Below, piece by piece: positions 26,681 to 36,472 of a DNA stretch of 64,000 nt. The notes under the pieces are model-generated. The model was not told where the DNA came from. It saw nothing but the letters and a program-made list of their open reading frames with translations, and made no database searches. Position 1 is the stretch's first letter. Each line of letters begins with the position of its first letter. A program made the translations under genes and the position numbers. This stretch comes from Terriglobia bacterium (GTDB lineage Bacteria > Acidobacteriota > Terriglobia > Terriglobales > Acidobacteriaceae), in the NCBI GenBank assembly GCA_020073465.1, contig JAIQFC010000003.1, forward strand, positions 62,001-126,000, written 5' to 3'.

Positions 26681-27172
26681 TCAGCGTTGAATCAGAAATT
26701 CGGTGAAGTAGACTTCCTCGACTCCCAGACCGGGCAGGCGTTCCTGCAGGGCATGCAGCAGATCCTCTTTGAGCTTGTTCTTTCCCTTGGCGGTCAACAG
26801 ATCATCGACGCGTGCCAGGGCCAGCACGCCCAGGATGGTGTCCCGCACCTGCGCGACAGGCGGGCCACCCTCGCTCTTTCCCATTTCCTTGCTCAATCCC
26901 AGATCGATGCCTACGCGCAAGTAGGACCTTTGGTCAGGGTCAGCGAGGTTAAGCACGAAGGTATCGAGATGAAGCGTCGCCTGCACGCGGGGAGCATCTG
27001 TGGACTGTGTCTCGGGAACATTCCCCCGGCTGCTCCAAAGCCAGCCTCCTATAGCGACAACGATGAGAAGAGTGGCGGGAACGACAGTGAGCATTACCCG
27101 GTTGCGGCGAACCAGAGCCTCAGGGGCAGTTGTTGTTTCCTCGGGCATACGTCCGGGAAAAGCAATTCGCAT
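26681..27172 (-). CDS. fliL: FliL (start codon uncertain: 27172, 27148 or later)
   Basis: TM helix plus VQATLHLDTFVLNLADPDQRSYLRVGIDLGL. Confidence 0.85.
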   Translation of the reverse strand: MRIAFPGRMPEETTTAPEALVRRNRVMLTVVPATLLIVVAIGGWLWSSRGNVPETQSTDAPRVQATLHLDTFVLNLADPDQRSYLRVGIDLGLSKEMGKSEGGPPVAQVRDTILGVLALARVDDLLTAKGKNKLKEDLLHALQERLPGLGVEEVYFTEFLIQR

Positions 27173-27176
27173 GCCG
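27161..27176 (-). promoter_or_regulatory. sigma54-type promoter at the start of fliL
   Basis: Minus strand CGGCATGCGAATTGCT versus TGGCACGNNNNTTGCW; exact -24/-12 spacing. Confidence 0.7.
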
Positions 27177-27349
27177 CCGAATGAAACGAAAGGGAGGAAC
27201 AGGAATGCGTCATGGGAATTGACTGATCGCCTGCAGAATCAGCAGATGCGTGGCTGGCAGGGGCGCAAGCGAAACGGGCGCGCACAGAACGCAGGCGGCG
27301 CGACTCACAGTTTCTTAGGAAATGCTCATGAGAACCTTCACAGGATCAC

Positions 27350-27384
27350 CCGTTTCCGGCGACAGACAAATCCGCCGGAAACGG
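27350..27384. terminator. 12-bp perfect hairpin downstream of flgE
   Basis: CCGTTTCCGGCG-ACAGACAAATC-CGCCGGAAACGG, 20 bp after the flgE stop. Confidence 0.65.
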
Positions 27385-27404
27385 TGTGACCCTGTCTTCC
27401 TCCT

Positions 27405-28643
27405 CTACTGCTTCAGGTTGATGGTCGCCTGCGTGATCTGGTCAAACGTCGATACGGCCTTGGCGTCAGCTTCGAATCCGCGTTGCGCCACGATCAGGTT
27501 TGCAAACTCGGTGGCGATGTCGACGTTGGACAGTTCCAGCGCTCCGCCCGACAGGGTTCCACGGCCACCCGTTCCCGGCGCTCCGGCGACCGCCTGGCCC
27601 GAAGCCAACGTGGGGCTGTAGTCGGTATTGCCCTCAAGTTGCAGACCGTCGTTGCTGGCGAAGGTTGCCAGCGCCAGTTGTCCCAGGGCTTGTGTCTTGC
27701 CGTTGCTGAACGAACCGGTGATGGTTCCATCCCCTCCGATCGAGAATTTCACTAGGGAGCCGCTGCCCGATCCAGTCTGGTTCGTCGACGACGTGCTGCT
27801 GGGAGCCGCGACCTGGGTGAGCAGGCCTGTGCCGTTGTTGTAAAGCTGCCAAGTGAATCCCAAGTTGGAAGCGCCATCGGCGAGGCCGCTCACGGTGATT
27901 CCGGCAACGTTGGCCGCAGGCGTCGTGAGGTTGCCATTGCTGTCGAAGGCGAGAGTTCCGTTGGTAACGACTGTGGGATTGCCGGTGGCGCCCACATCCG
28001 CTGCTGGAATTGTGACCGAGTAGTTCCAGGCCGCCGGACCCGTGTTCGTAAAAGTGAACGTCAGCACATGACTCGCACCGAGAGAATCGTAGACCGTGAT
28101 AGGGGTCGAGAACGTATCCCCGACGTTAGCGGCGGCATTCAAGTTGGTGGTCAGCTGAACATTAGTGGTCGGAGTGGGCGGGCTGATGGTACCTGTGCCC
28201 AATTGCAGGGGAACGATTCCAGCTCCGGTGTTCACGACGCCGTTGACGGCGGGATAACCGAGAACCTGCTGCCCCTGGCTGGTCACCAGGAAGCTGTTCG
28301 CGTCGAGGAAGAAATCGCCGGCACGGGTGTAGTTGATGACCCCGCTTGCATTCTGCACGGCGAAAAATCCCGCGCCCTGAATGGCGACGTCCGTGGCCAC
28401 GCCGGTAGCCTGCACGCTGCCTTGCGTAAACAGTGAGGGTATGGAGCTCACTTGCGTGCCGGCACCCAACTGGATTGGATTTCCCGACCCCGTTGTCCCA
28501 AGACTCTGATAGAAAAGATCGCTGAACAGCACGGCCTTGTCCTTATAGCCGGTGGTGTTCTGGTTGGAGAGGTTGTTGGCGATGGTCGACAGCGCCGTGG
28601 ACTCGGCGGTGAGCCCGGAAAGTGGAATCGAGAAATTTGGCAT
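27405..28643 (-). CDS. flgE: Flagellar hook protein FlgE
   Basis: FSIPLSGLTAESTALSTIANNLSNQNTTGYKDK...ALELSNVDIATEFANLIVAQRGFEADAKAVSTFDQITQATINLK. Confidence 0.96.
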   Translation of the reverse strand: MPNFSIPLSGLTAESTALSTIANNLSNQNTTGYKDKAVLFSDLFYQSLGTTGSGNPIQLGAGTQVSSIPSLFTQGSVQATGVATDVAIQGAGFFAVQNASGVINYTRAGDFFLDANSFLVTSQGQQVLGYPAVNGVVNTGAGIVPLQLGTGTISPPTPTTNVQLTTNLNAAANVGDTFSTPITVYDSLGASHVLTFTFTNTGPAAWNYSVTIPAADVGATGNPTVVTNGTLAFDSNGNLTTPAANVAGITVSGLADGASNLGFTWQLYNNGTGLLTQVAAPSSTSSTNQTGSGSGSLVKFSIGGDGTITGSFSNGKTQALGQLALATFASNDGLQLEGNTDYSPTLASGQAVAGAPGTGGRGTLSGGALELSNVDIATEFANLIVAQRGFEADAKAVSTFDQITQATINLKQ

Positions 28644-29107
28644 TAGAATCCTCCTTGGAACTGGTTGAAATCTGCAGACTGGATCGGATGCATGGCTTCG
28701 TGATTCGAGGCAGGGGCAGGCGAGTTCGAAGTGGCTGCCGCAGGGATCGCCGCGCTCGTTCCTGCCGGGATCGAGGTGCGACGGCCGGAAGGAGAACCAT
28801 TAGAACCAGAACCCGATGTGGAACTGGAACTCGAGCTCCCTGATCCTGAACCGGTCGAACCGCTTCCGACGGTCTGCTGCAAGAGCTGGTAAATCGAGGT
28901 GACTGTGCTGAGTTCGCTGAACTGGGCCAGTTGTCCCACGAACTGCGCGGGGTCCATCGGATTCAGCGGACTCTGGTTCTTGAGCTGGGCCACCAGAAGT
29001 TGTAGAAACATGTTGTTCAAGCCCGCCGGATCAGTGGCTGATGGTGGGCTCGACGTCGTGGAATCCATGGCGTGCGGGGCGGCTGAAAGTATCGGGGCAG
29101 TACTCAT
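28643..29107 (-). CDS. flgD: Hook capping protein FlgD
   Basis: LNNMFLQLLVAQLKNQSPLNPMDPAQFVGQLAQFSELSTV. Confidence 0.92.
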   Translation of the reverse strand: MSTAPILSAAPHAMDSTTSSPPSATDPAGLNNMFLQLLVAQLKNQSPLNPMDPAQFVGQLAQFSELSTVTSIYQLLQQTVGSGSTGSGSGSSSSSSTSGSGSNGSPSGRRTSIPAGTSAAIPAAATSNSPAPASNHEAMHPIQSADFNQFQGGF

Positions 29108-29122
29108 GGCGAATGTTCTCCT

Positions 29123-31147
29123 TCATGCCAGAATGCTGAGGCCAGCGTGCCGGCGAGTTGTACTCGCCGGAGCTGGTGGCTCGGTAGATTCGTTGTTGCT
29201 GACATCGACAGCCAGGTGTTGGTCTCCTGCGGGCGTGGGAACAAAGCGGTGCTGCTGCTGCGAGTTGCCGCCCGATGAAGAGTTGTGATCAAACGCAAGC
29301 CCGTTCTGAAAGTTCACTTGATTGAGTTGCAGGTTTTGCTGCTGCAAGGTATGCGTGATTCCCGGGAGATCGGGTGCCAGCAAGGAATGCAGATCCCCCT
29401 TCTCGCTGCCAATCACAAGTCCGACATCGTTCGCGTGAACTGTCGTGTGCACTTCTACGTTGCCGAACGCGGAAGTGTTCAGCCCGATCCGCATCTCGGA
29501 GTGAGCTGCCTTGCTGAGCATTTGGGCGACTTGTACCGGGCCCACGCTGGGTGCAGTTAGTGCCGGGGCGGGCGATGGCGGTAAACCTGTGGCTCGTGCG
29601 GGGGAATCGCCAGGAGTTTGTTGGGACGGAGTTTGCTGAAGAGGCATTGCTTCAGCGGGAATTGCCTGTGCCAGTGGGACAGTGGACACCACCACCGCTG
29701 TTTCCGTCGCTGCCGGCTGGCCAGCCCCGATCTGCGGGCCATGCGAAGTCGAGATCTTCTGACCCGGTTGCTGTTCCGAGTCCGAAGCGGCGGCGGAAGG
29801 AGACTCTTTTGCGGATGAGCGATTCTGTGGCGTGAGGCCGGTGGGTGAAGGGTCTTGTCCGCCGCTCTCCGCATGCTTGTGGTTCCCTGAGATCGAGTTC
29901 ACAAATGGAGCAGGAGCGGTGGTCGCTGTTGGGACCAGATTCCCTGAAGAAAATGTCGCGGCCGGGCTGCCCCTGGAGGGAGGAGGATCGTGCGGGATCG
30001 CCGGGACTGATGCCATCGAACTCCTAGCCAACTCGGCCATTCGCGGCGGTACCTGCGCCGTAAGCACGTCTGACCCGGCTGAAGTGGGCCAGGATACAGC
30101 GAGACCTGTCTTGCTTCCGCTCGGCGCAATGCTGGGTGAGACCTCCGATGTTTCACTCGTTGAGTTGACGGGCGGCGCAGGGTCTGCAGTTACGGTTTCC
30201 CTCCCCGGGTTTGCCGGGTAGGCGTCGTCCACAACCTGAGGCCGGAGAGTGACTGCGGGAGCGTCCAACGCTGGCCTCTGCCCCTGGCTTGCAGAAGGTT
30301 GTCTGGCAGAAGCAGATTCCGCGGGGATGATGGGGCCTGCTACTTCACGGGTTGCGGCGTTGCTCGGCAGTACTGAGGGGATCACGAAGGTGCCCACCGC
30401 AGGTTCTGGTTGGGCTGACGGGATCGCTGGGTCTGTAGCGTTCGTCGTGTCGTATGTGGTGCCCGCGGGCTGCCCCTGGTTTCCGTCCGCGGCTCGCACG
30501 CTGTCCGGCAATCTTCGATCTTCAGGAATGGGGTTGGCTCGCAGTGCTTGTGGCGCGCTGTCCGGCACCGCAGCTTGGCCCGTTTCTTCTCCGGCATGGT
30601 TTGCCGAATCTGGTCGTTGCTGCGTAGGCGACGAGGAGTCTTGCGCAGTCGCGCCGCTGGTAGGTACGGTACTGAGAAAGCCGGCAAACTTGGTTCCTGG
30701 CATCTCGCTTGATCCACGGACCGCACTTCCGTTCCCAGCCACAGCCGGGACGTCCGCTCCCACCTGCAATCCCTGCGCGCTCGCTGGCAGGCTGGGGGAG
30801 TCGCCCGCGTCCACGGGTGAGACCAGAGGAGCGATCTCTGTAAACAGCTGCACGGGCATTGGGATCATGGCCGCGACGGCCGCCCCAGGTGCGGCCTCCG
30901 GCTTGTCCTTCTGAGCCTCTCGCTCTTTGCCGGGCTTTCCGAGAACGGCAGGCAGGCACGGGGCCGGCGTTGGATTAGCGATATTCGGCGTTTCAGGGTT
31001 GGGCGATGACGGCGGCGAATCCGAGGCAAGAGCCATGTTATACAGCGAAGCGAAAGCTCCCGCGCTGGATGGAGCGACATTCAGGAGATCTGGCAAACTA
31101 CTGGCCCGGTTCGCATCGATGTTGTTCGAAATGGCAATTCCAGCCAT
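29123..31147 (-). CDS. fliK: Hook-length control protein FliK
   Basis: Long Pro/Ser/Ala-rich region and C-terminal SEMRIGLNTSAFGNVEVHTTVHANDVGLVIGSEKGDLHSLLAPDLPGI. Confidence 0.85.
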   Translation of the reverse strand: MAGIAISNNIDANRASSLPDLLNVAPSSAGAFASLYNMALASDSPPSSPNPETPNIANPTPAPCLPAVLGKPGKEREAQKDKPEAAPGAAVAAMIPMPVQLFTEIAPLVSPVDAGDSPSLPASAQGLQVGADVPAVAGNGSAVRGSSEMPGTKFAGFLSTVPTSGATAQDSSSPTQQRPDSANHAGEETGQAAVPDSAPQALRANPIPEDRRLPDSVRAADGNQGQPAGTTYDTTNATDPAIPSAQPEPAVGTFVIPSVLPSNAATREVAGPIIPAESASARQPSASQGQRPALDAPAVTLRPQVVDDAYPANPGRETVTADPAPPVNSTSETSEVSPSIAPSGSKTGLAVSWPTSAGSDVLTAQVPPRMAELARSSMASVPAIPHDPPPSRGSPAATFSSGNLVPTATTAPAPFVNSISGNHKHAESGGQDPSPTGLTPQNRSSAKESPSAAASDSEQQPGQKISTSHGPQIGAGQPAATETAVVVSTVPLAQAIPAEAMPLQQTPSQQTPGDSPARATGLPPSPAPALTAPSVGPVQVAQMLSKAAHSEMRIGLNTSAFGNVEVHTTVHANDVGLVIGSEKGDLHSLLAPDLPGITHTLQQQNLQLNQVNFQNGLAFDHNSSSGGNSQQQHRFVPTPAGDQHLAVDVSNNESTEPPAPASTTRRHAGLSILA

Positions 31148-31186
31148 GGTCGGCGGCGCAGCACTCCTGATTTGCATGATTTGGGA

Positions 31187-31202
31187 TGCATCTGACGGGC
31201 CA
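31187..31202 (-). promoter_or_regulatory. sigma54-type promoter upstream of fliK-flgD-flgE
   Basis: Minus strand TGGCCCGTCAGATGCA; GG/GC at exact -24/-12 spacing. Confidence 0.55.
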
Positions 31203-31339
31203 AGATCCAGACCATCGCCGACGAAAAAGATGAGAGAGGAAAAGCTGTTGAATCAAGGAATTCCAGATCTTGTCGATAGAATTACCGAAGAGCGTGAGTG
31301 TCGATCGTGGGCAAGGTCTGCCCATCTGCCCGGCAAGGT

Positions 31340-31786
31340 CTAGCCGCGCCGAAGATAGGCGCCACGCAAAAGGAACAGGTCATCGAGAGACCTCTGTTCC
31401 CGCCGGGCAGCTTCCCGCGTATATTCGCGAAGCTGCCGGTCACGAATGCTTTCCAGGGTCTGCCGTTTTCGGCGCTCCTGCTGAAAGATCGCTTGCTGCT
31501 GGTCCCGTAGATGTTGCAGACGCTGCAGAATGCCTTCCAGATCGCAGCGCTGAAGGGTAAGGGCTTCAGCCCAGCTCAACTCGAAGCGCAGCTCGGCTGC
31601 AGTCGTGCCCGCACCCAGTTGCTGCGACTGCAGAGCTCGAGCCTGCTGAAGTTGTATTTCAATCTGCTCGATCAAGTGGCGTGCCCGCAACACCTGCTGG
31701 TTGGCAGCACGTAAACGCAGTTCCTGCTGATGCTCGACGCTCTGACGGAAATGAAGCAAGGCCTGCAGTGGGAAGCGGAACGGCAT
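31340..31786 (-). CDS. fliJ: FliJ
   Basis: FPLQALLHFRQSVEHQQELRLRAANQQVLRARHLIEQIEIQLQQA coiled coil; downstream of fliI. Confidence 0.8.
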   Translation of the reverse strand: MPFRFPLQALLHFRQSVEHQQELRLRAANQQVLRARHLIEQIEIQLQQARALQSQQLGAGTTAAELRFELSWAEALTLQRCDLEGILQRLQHLRDQQQAIFQQERRKRQTLESIRDRQLREYTREAARREQRSLDDLFLLRGAYLRRG

Positions 31787-31790
31787 GTTC

Positions 31791-33104
31791 TTAGCCTGGC
31801 AGCGCCATGAGTTTTGCGATGGCATCGGTGAGAGGAGCGGCTTCGTCCGGCCTTTGCATGAGGAAGCGGTGCAATTCCGGAATCAGGTTCAGTGCCTTGT
31901 CCAGTGTCGGGTCACCTCCCTTTTGGTAGGCTCCAATGCGGATCAGGTCTTCCGACGCGGTGTAGGCCGCGAGCAGCCGTCGCAGGGTTTGCGCCTTCTC
32001 CAGATGCGAGGCGGAAGCCACCGCGGGCATCAGACGGCTGACGCTGTCGAGCACCGCAATAGGAGGATAGTGGCTGCGAACCGCCAGTTTCCGGTCCAGC
32101 ATCACATGCCCGTCCAGCAGGGCGCGAACTCCATCGACCAGGGGGTCCTGCTCATCGTCACCCTCCATCAGGACGGTATAAAAGGCGGTGATGCTGCCCT
32201 CGCCGAATTTGCCGGCGCGCTCGATCAGGCGTGCCAGCATGGCAAAGCAGGAAGGCGTGTAGCCTTTGGCGGTGGGAGGTTCTCCGGCGGCCAGGCCGAT
32301 TTCGCGCTGCGCCATAGCCAGACGGGTCAGTGAGTCTACGACCAGCAACACATTCTTGCCCTGGCCGCAAAAGTATTCGGCAACGGTAGTGGCAGCCAGC
32401 GCGGCGCGGATACGCAGGAGTGGAGACTGGTCGGAGGTGGAAACGACTACGACGGCCCGCTTCCGTCCCTCCTCGCCGAGTGCATGCTCGAGAAATTCGC
32501 GAACCTCACGTCCGCGTTCGCCCACCAGCCCCAGAACCGTGAGATCGGCGTTGGTGTTGCGCGCCATCATGCCGATCAGCGTGCTCTTGCCCACGCCGCT
32601 GCCTCCAAAGATTCCGACCCGCTGGCCGCGGCCGCAGGTGAGGAAAGCATCGACCGCGCGAATCCCGCACCCAATGGGCTCCGTGATCGGAACGCGTTCA
32701 AGAGGCAGCGGAGCCGCTGAATCCAGAGGTCGGTACTCCCGGCCGCGGTAAGGCCCAAGAAAATCCAAGTCCTGGCCACTGCCGTTGATCACGCGCCCCA
32801 GCATGTCGTCACTGACGCGCAGCGTGGCCCGCTCTCCCCAGGTCACCACGCGATCGCCATAGCGCACACCGCGAGGTGGTTCGAGGGGCATCGAGAGTAC
32901 GGTCGTCCCACGAAAGCCTACGATCTCACCCGCCAGCACCCGTCCATTCGCATCGATGACCCGACAAATCTCACCCACCGAGGAAAAGGGCCCAGCCGAC
33001 TCAATGAGGGAGCCAGCCACCTGCGTGACTCGTCCCTGCCAGCGCAGGGCGGAGCAGGTTTCCAGACGGGCCAGGTAGGGGGACAACGACGGTTCGTTGC
33101 TCAC
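31791..33104 (-). CDS. fliI: Flagellar export ATPase FliI
   Basis: Walker A GIFGGSGVGKSTL and F1-beta-like body. Confidence 0.97.
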   Translation of the reverse strand: MSNEPSLSPYLARLETCSALRWQGRVTQVAGSLIESAGPFSSVGEICRVIDANGRVLAGEIVGFRGTTVLSMPLEPPRGVRYGDRVVTWGERATLRVSDDMLGRVINGSGQDLDFLGPYRGREYRPLDSAAPLPLERVPITEPIGCGIRAVDAFLTCGRGQRVGIFGGSGVGKSTLIGMMARNTNADLTVLGLVGERGREVREFLEHALGEEGRKRAVVVVSTSDQSPLLRIRAALAATTVAEYFCGQGKNVLLVVDSLTRLAMAQREIGLAAGEPPTAKGYTPSCFAMLARLIERAGKFGEGSITAFYTVLMEGDDEQDPLVDGVRALLDGHVMLDRKLAVRSHYPPIAVLDSVSRLMPAVASASHLEKAQTLRRLLAAYTASEDLIRIGAYQKGGDPTLDKALNLIPELHRFLMQRPDEAAPLTDAIAKLMALPG

Positions 33105-33793
33105 AGGGTTTCCCGCGGACGCGCCGCCAGCAAGTCCGTCAGACCCTGCTCGATTTCCTTCAGTTGCACTTCGATTCCAAGCTCGGCCGTTCCCATCGAC
33201 GTCTTCAGGACACAGCGCTCCGGCTCGAGGGCGGGATCCTCGACAATCTCAGGAAGATCGCCGGGTTCCAGGTGCAACGCAAGGTAGCGGCGCCAGTCGG
33301 AAGCCTGCTGGGGATGCACCAGCAGCACCACGCCGGTGGCCCCCTCGATTTTTTCGAGGGCCACGCGCGCGATTCCTGCCAGCAACAGCGGATCGACCTG
33401 AGCCTCGCGGTGCAGGATCTTGCGGGCAATGCTCAACGCCAGCTGGACGACCTCGGCTTCCACCTTCTGGTAATAGGCAGCGCGATCGCGGGTAAAGTGC
33501 GCCAGCGCCTCCGCCAGGTTGGCGCGTTCCCGCACCAGTTGCTCCTCGAACCTGCTGTGCGCCTCGGCCACTCCTTCCTGGCGTCCCAACTCGCGGGCGC
33601 GCGCTTCCTGCGCCACCACATCTTCTTCGGCGGCAGCGTCATCGTAGAGATTTCCCGACACCGCGGAACTTCGAGAGCCGGCTCCCGGGGCTACTTCTTT
33701 GTAGGGAAACGCTGAAACCTCGGACGAGGTTGCAGCCGCCGGAGCGGCAACCAGCTGCTCCGGAAGTGGGGAGCGGCTAGGCGACGTACTCAT
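33101..33793 (-). CDS. fliH: FliH
   Basis: V-ATPase E/FliH-like C-terminus; between fliG and fliI. Confidence 0.88.
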   Translation of the reverse strand: MSTSPSRSPLPEQLVAAPAAATSSEVSAFPYKEVAPGAGSRSSAVSGNLYDDAAAEEDVVAQEARARELGRQEGVAEAHSRFEEQLVRERANLAEALAHFTRDRAAYYQKVEAEVVQLALSIARKILHREAQVDPLLLAGIARVALEKIEGATGVVLLVHPQQASDWRRYLALHLEPGDLPEIVEDPALEPERCVLKTSMGTAELGIEVQLKEIEQGLTDLLAARPRETL

Positions 33794-34799
33794 CTTCTCC
33801 CTCCGGCGTCAGCGACAGCTTGCCTTCCGCTTCCAGTTTGCGCGCGACAGCCACTGCTTCCAGTTGCGCCTTGTTGATCTCCCGCGACTTCACCGGGCCC
33901 AGAACCTCCATGTCTTCCTTCAGCATCTCGACCGCGCGCGAAGACATGGACTTGAAGATGTAGTTCTTCAACTCTTCCGAAGCGCCGCGCAAGGCGGTGG
34001 CCAGGGTTTTTTTGTCCATCTGTCCCAGCAGATCGCGAATCCCGGACTCGGGCACCGTCAGTAGGTCTTCGAAGGTGAACATCAGGTTGCGAATCGAGAG
34101 GGCCAGCTTGGGATCCTCTTTCTCAATTGCCTCGAGGATGGTCTTACCGGTGGCCACATCGAGCCGGTTCATCAGGTCGGCCACACCGCGCAGGCCGGAA
34201 TAGGCGCGGCGGCTCTGCTCTCCGAGGGCCTCAAGCCGCTTGTGGAGCACTTCCGCGACCCGTTGCGCCATCTCGGGCGAGAACTGGCGCAGCTGCGCCA
34301 GCCGCTTGATGGCTTCGCCGCGCAATTCCTCGGGCAGTTTCATCAGCAGCGCCGAGGCCTGCTTGGAATCCAGGTGAGCCAGGATCAGCGCGATGGTCTG
34401 GGGATGCTCTCCCTCAATGAACTTCGCCAGCTGCTGCGGGTCGGCCTTCTGCAGAAGGCCCAGCTGGCTGGCTCCGGTTTCGGCCGAGCGGGACACCTGG
34501 CGGAGCAACTCTTGCGCGCCATCCTCGCCAAACGCCTTCACCAGCAGCTTGAGCGCATAGTCTTTTCCGCCCTGGGCCAGGTAGTCGCCGGTCAGCACCA
34601 TGCGGTCAAACTCTTCGAGCACGGCCAACACGATCTCGGGCTCAACATACTTCAGTCCTGCGATTTCCTGCGTGATGCGTTCGACCTGCTCCTGCGGGAG
34701 GTGGCGGTAAATCTGGCTGGCCGGATCCTCTCCAAGAATCACCATCAGGATGGCGGCCTTGCGAAGACCCTGGGATTGAGGCGTGGCCGAGACGGTCAC
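33777..34799 (-). CDS. fliG: Flagellar motor switch protein FliG
   Basis: EGEHPQTIALILAHLDSKQASALLMKLPEELRGEAIKRLAQL. Confidence 0.97.
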   Translation of the reverse strand: MTVSATPQSQGLRKAAILMVILGEDPASQIYRHLPQEQVERITQEIAGLKYVEPEIVLAVLEEFDRMVLTGDYLAQGGKDYALKLLVKAFGEDGAQELLRQVSRSAETGASQLGLLQKADPQQLAKFIEGEHPQTIALILAHLDSKQASALLMKLPEELRGEAIKRLAQLRQFSPEMAQRVAEVLHKRLEALGEQSRRAYSGLRGVADLMNRLDVATGKTILEAIEKEDPKLALSIRNLMFTFEDLLTVPESGIRDLLGQMDKKTLATALRGASEELKNYIFKSMSSRAVEMLKEDMEVLGPVKSREINKAQLEAVAVARKLEAEGKLSLTPEGEDEYVA

Positions 34800-36415
34800 T
34801 TGGATTTCTCCTCGCTCACCCAGGCCTGGATCAGCCGGCTAGCCGAAGCGGGCTCAGCCTTCACCTTTTCGGCCAGCGTCCGCTTCAACTGGCTGGCACG
34901 CTTCCCTTCCTCGTCGAGTCCTCCCGTCACTTGCGGAGCGCCCAGCCCGCCGGAGGCTGCGACGGCTTGCGGCATCAAGCGGGCCGACACCTTCCCCGGC
35001 AACTCTCGGAAGGCCGCGACTGCCTGCCGCTTCACCGGACGCAGAACCAGCCAGTAGACGACCAGGAACAAAGCGCCCAGACCTGCATAGCGCAGCGCCC
35101 ACGCCCACGGTTCGATCATCCTGCGCCAGTGATCGGTCTTGCTGGGAGGAGGAAGAGTCTCCCCGGGAAGCTCCTGGAACGACAGATTCTCGACGGCCAG
35201 AACGTCACCCCGCTGGGTATCGACGCCGAGGGCGGCGCTGGCCAGCCGCTCGATCTCCTTCATCTCGTCGGCAGTCCGCTTGCGGCGGGTGGTGGTGCGC
35301 TTGCCGGCCTGTTCGGTGACTTCCACGGCATCGTCGACCAGCACCGCCGCCGCGATCCGACGCAGCCGGCCCGGAGGCTGGACGCTGCGATGGAGACTCT
35401 TGCTCACGGCATACGTGGTCGAGTCCGAGCGCGAACTGGATTGCTCGGCGCCAGGCGGAGCAGCGGCAGGCGGGGTCGCCGACGGCACGTTGCTGGCGGT
35501 GCCGGGGACGCCCGCAGCGGCGCCGCCTGTGGAGCTTTCTTCCGAATGCTCTTGCGTGAGCGTTGCAGTGGTCTTGGGATCGTAGGTTTCCTGCGTATCT
35601 TCGCTGGTGCCAAGGTCATACTCGACATGCACGCTGGCCCGGACGTGGTCTGGCCCAACGACCGGCTCCAGAGTATGAACCACAGTCTTGGCCAGTTCCT
35701 CGTCCAAGCCAAAGGCGGCGCGTCCCCCGGCTCCATCGTGATTGCGCAGCAGCGGGGTGTTGCTGTCGGCGTCGACGACGGTAACATTTTCCGGACGCAG
35801 GCGGTCGACGGCGCTCGCGACCAGCTGCGGGATCGCCTGCTGCGCCGGTTCGGAGAGGCGTCCGCTGCGGGTTTTGAGGATGACCGCGGCCTTGGCCTCG
35901 TGCTGCTGCTCGGTGAACAGCGAATCCTGCGGCATCACCAGATGCACGCGCACGCCTTCCACTTCACTGAGCGTGGCCAGGGTGCGTTCCAACTCGCCTT
36001 CCAGCGCACGCTGGTAATTCACTTTTTCCGTGAAGTCCGACCCGGCCCAGTTGGGCGTGTCAAACAGTTCAAAGCCGAGGCGGGCACTGCGCGGCAGCCC
36101 GGCGGCGGCGGTTTCCAGACGGCTGGCATCCAGTTTGTCCTCTGGTACCAGCAGGGTCGTGCCATCGGGGGAGAGCTGGTGGGGAATATTCTTTGCCGCC
36201 AGGCGGCTGGCCAGAGACTGGGCCTCCTCGGAACGAAGTCCCGAGTACAGCGTTACATACTTCGGTTGTCCCAGCAGAACGACGAATACCCACAGGGTGG
36301 CAGCGACCAGCAGGGCGCCTCCGGCCAGCAGAAGACGCTGGTTGAGGCTCAGTCCGGCAAAGAACTGGCCCAGGCGGTGGAGAACGTCGTCGGCGGATTG
36401 GGTACCCTCAGCCAT
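34796..36415 (-). CDS. fliF: MS-ring protein FliF
   Basis: FVVLLGQPKYVTLYSGLRSEEAQSLASRLAAKNIPHQLSPDGTTLLVPEDKLDASRLETAAAGLP. Confidence 0.97.
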   Translation of the reverse strand: MAEGTQSADDVLHRLGQFFAGLSLNQRLLLAGGALLVAATLWVFVVLLGQPKYVTLYSGLRSEEAQSLASRLAAKNIPHQLSPDGTTLLVPEDKLDASRLETAAAGLPRSARLGFELFDTPNWAGSDFTEKVNYQRALEGELERTLATLSEVEGVRVHLVMPQDSLFTEQQHEAKAAVILKTRSGRLSEPAQQAIPQLVASAVDRLRPENVTVVDADSNTPLLRNHDGAGGRAAFGLDEELAKTVVHTLEPVVGPDHVRASVHVEYDLGTSEDTQETYDPKTTATLTQEHSEESSTGGAAAGVPGTASNVPSATPPAAAPPGAEQSSSRSDSTTYAVSKSLHRSVQPPGRLRRIAAAVLVDDAVEVTEQAGKRTTTRRKRTADEMKEIERLASAALGVDTQRGDVLAVENLSFQELPGETLPPPSKTDHWRRMIEPWAWALRYAGLGALFLVVYWLVLRPVKRQAVAAFRELPGKVSARLMPQAVAASGGLGAPQVTGGLDEEGKRASQLKRTLAEKVKAEPASASRLIQAWVSEEKSK

Positions 36416-36472
36416 GGCATTCGCTTTACCGGCGGAGCCTCACGCTTTCATCGTCGGGGAAAAGGGGGACGC

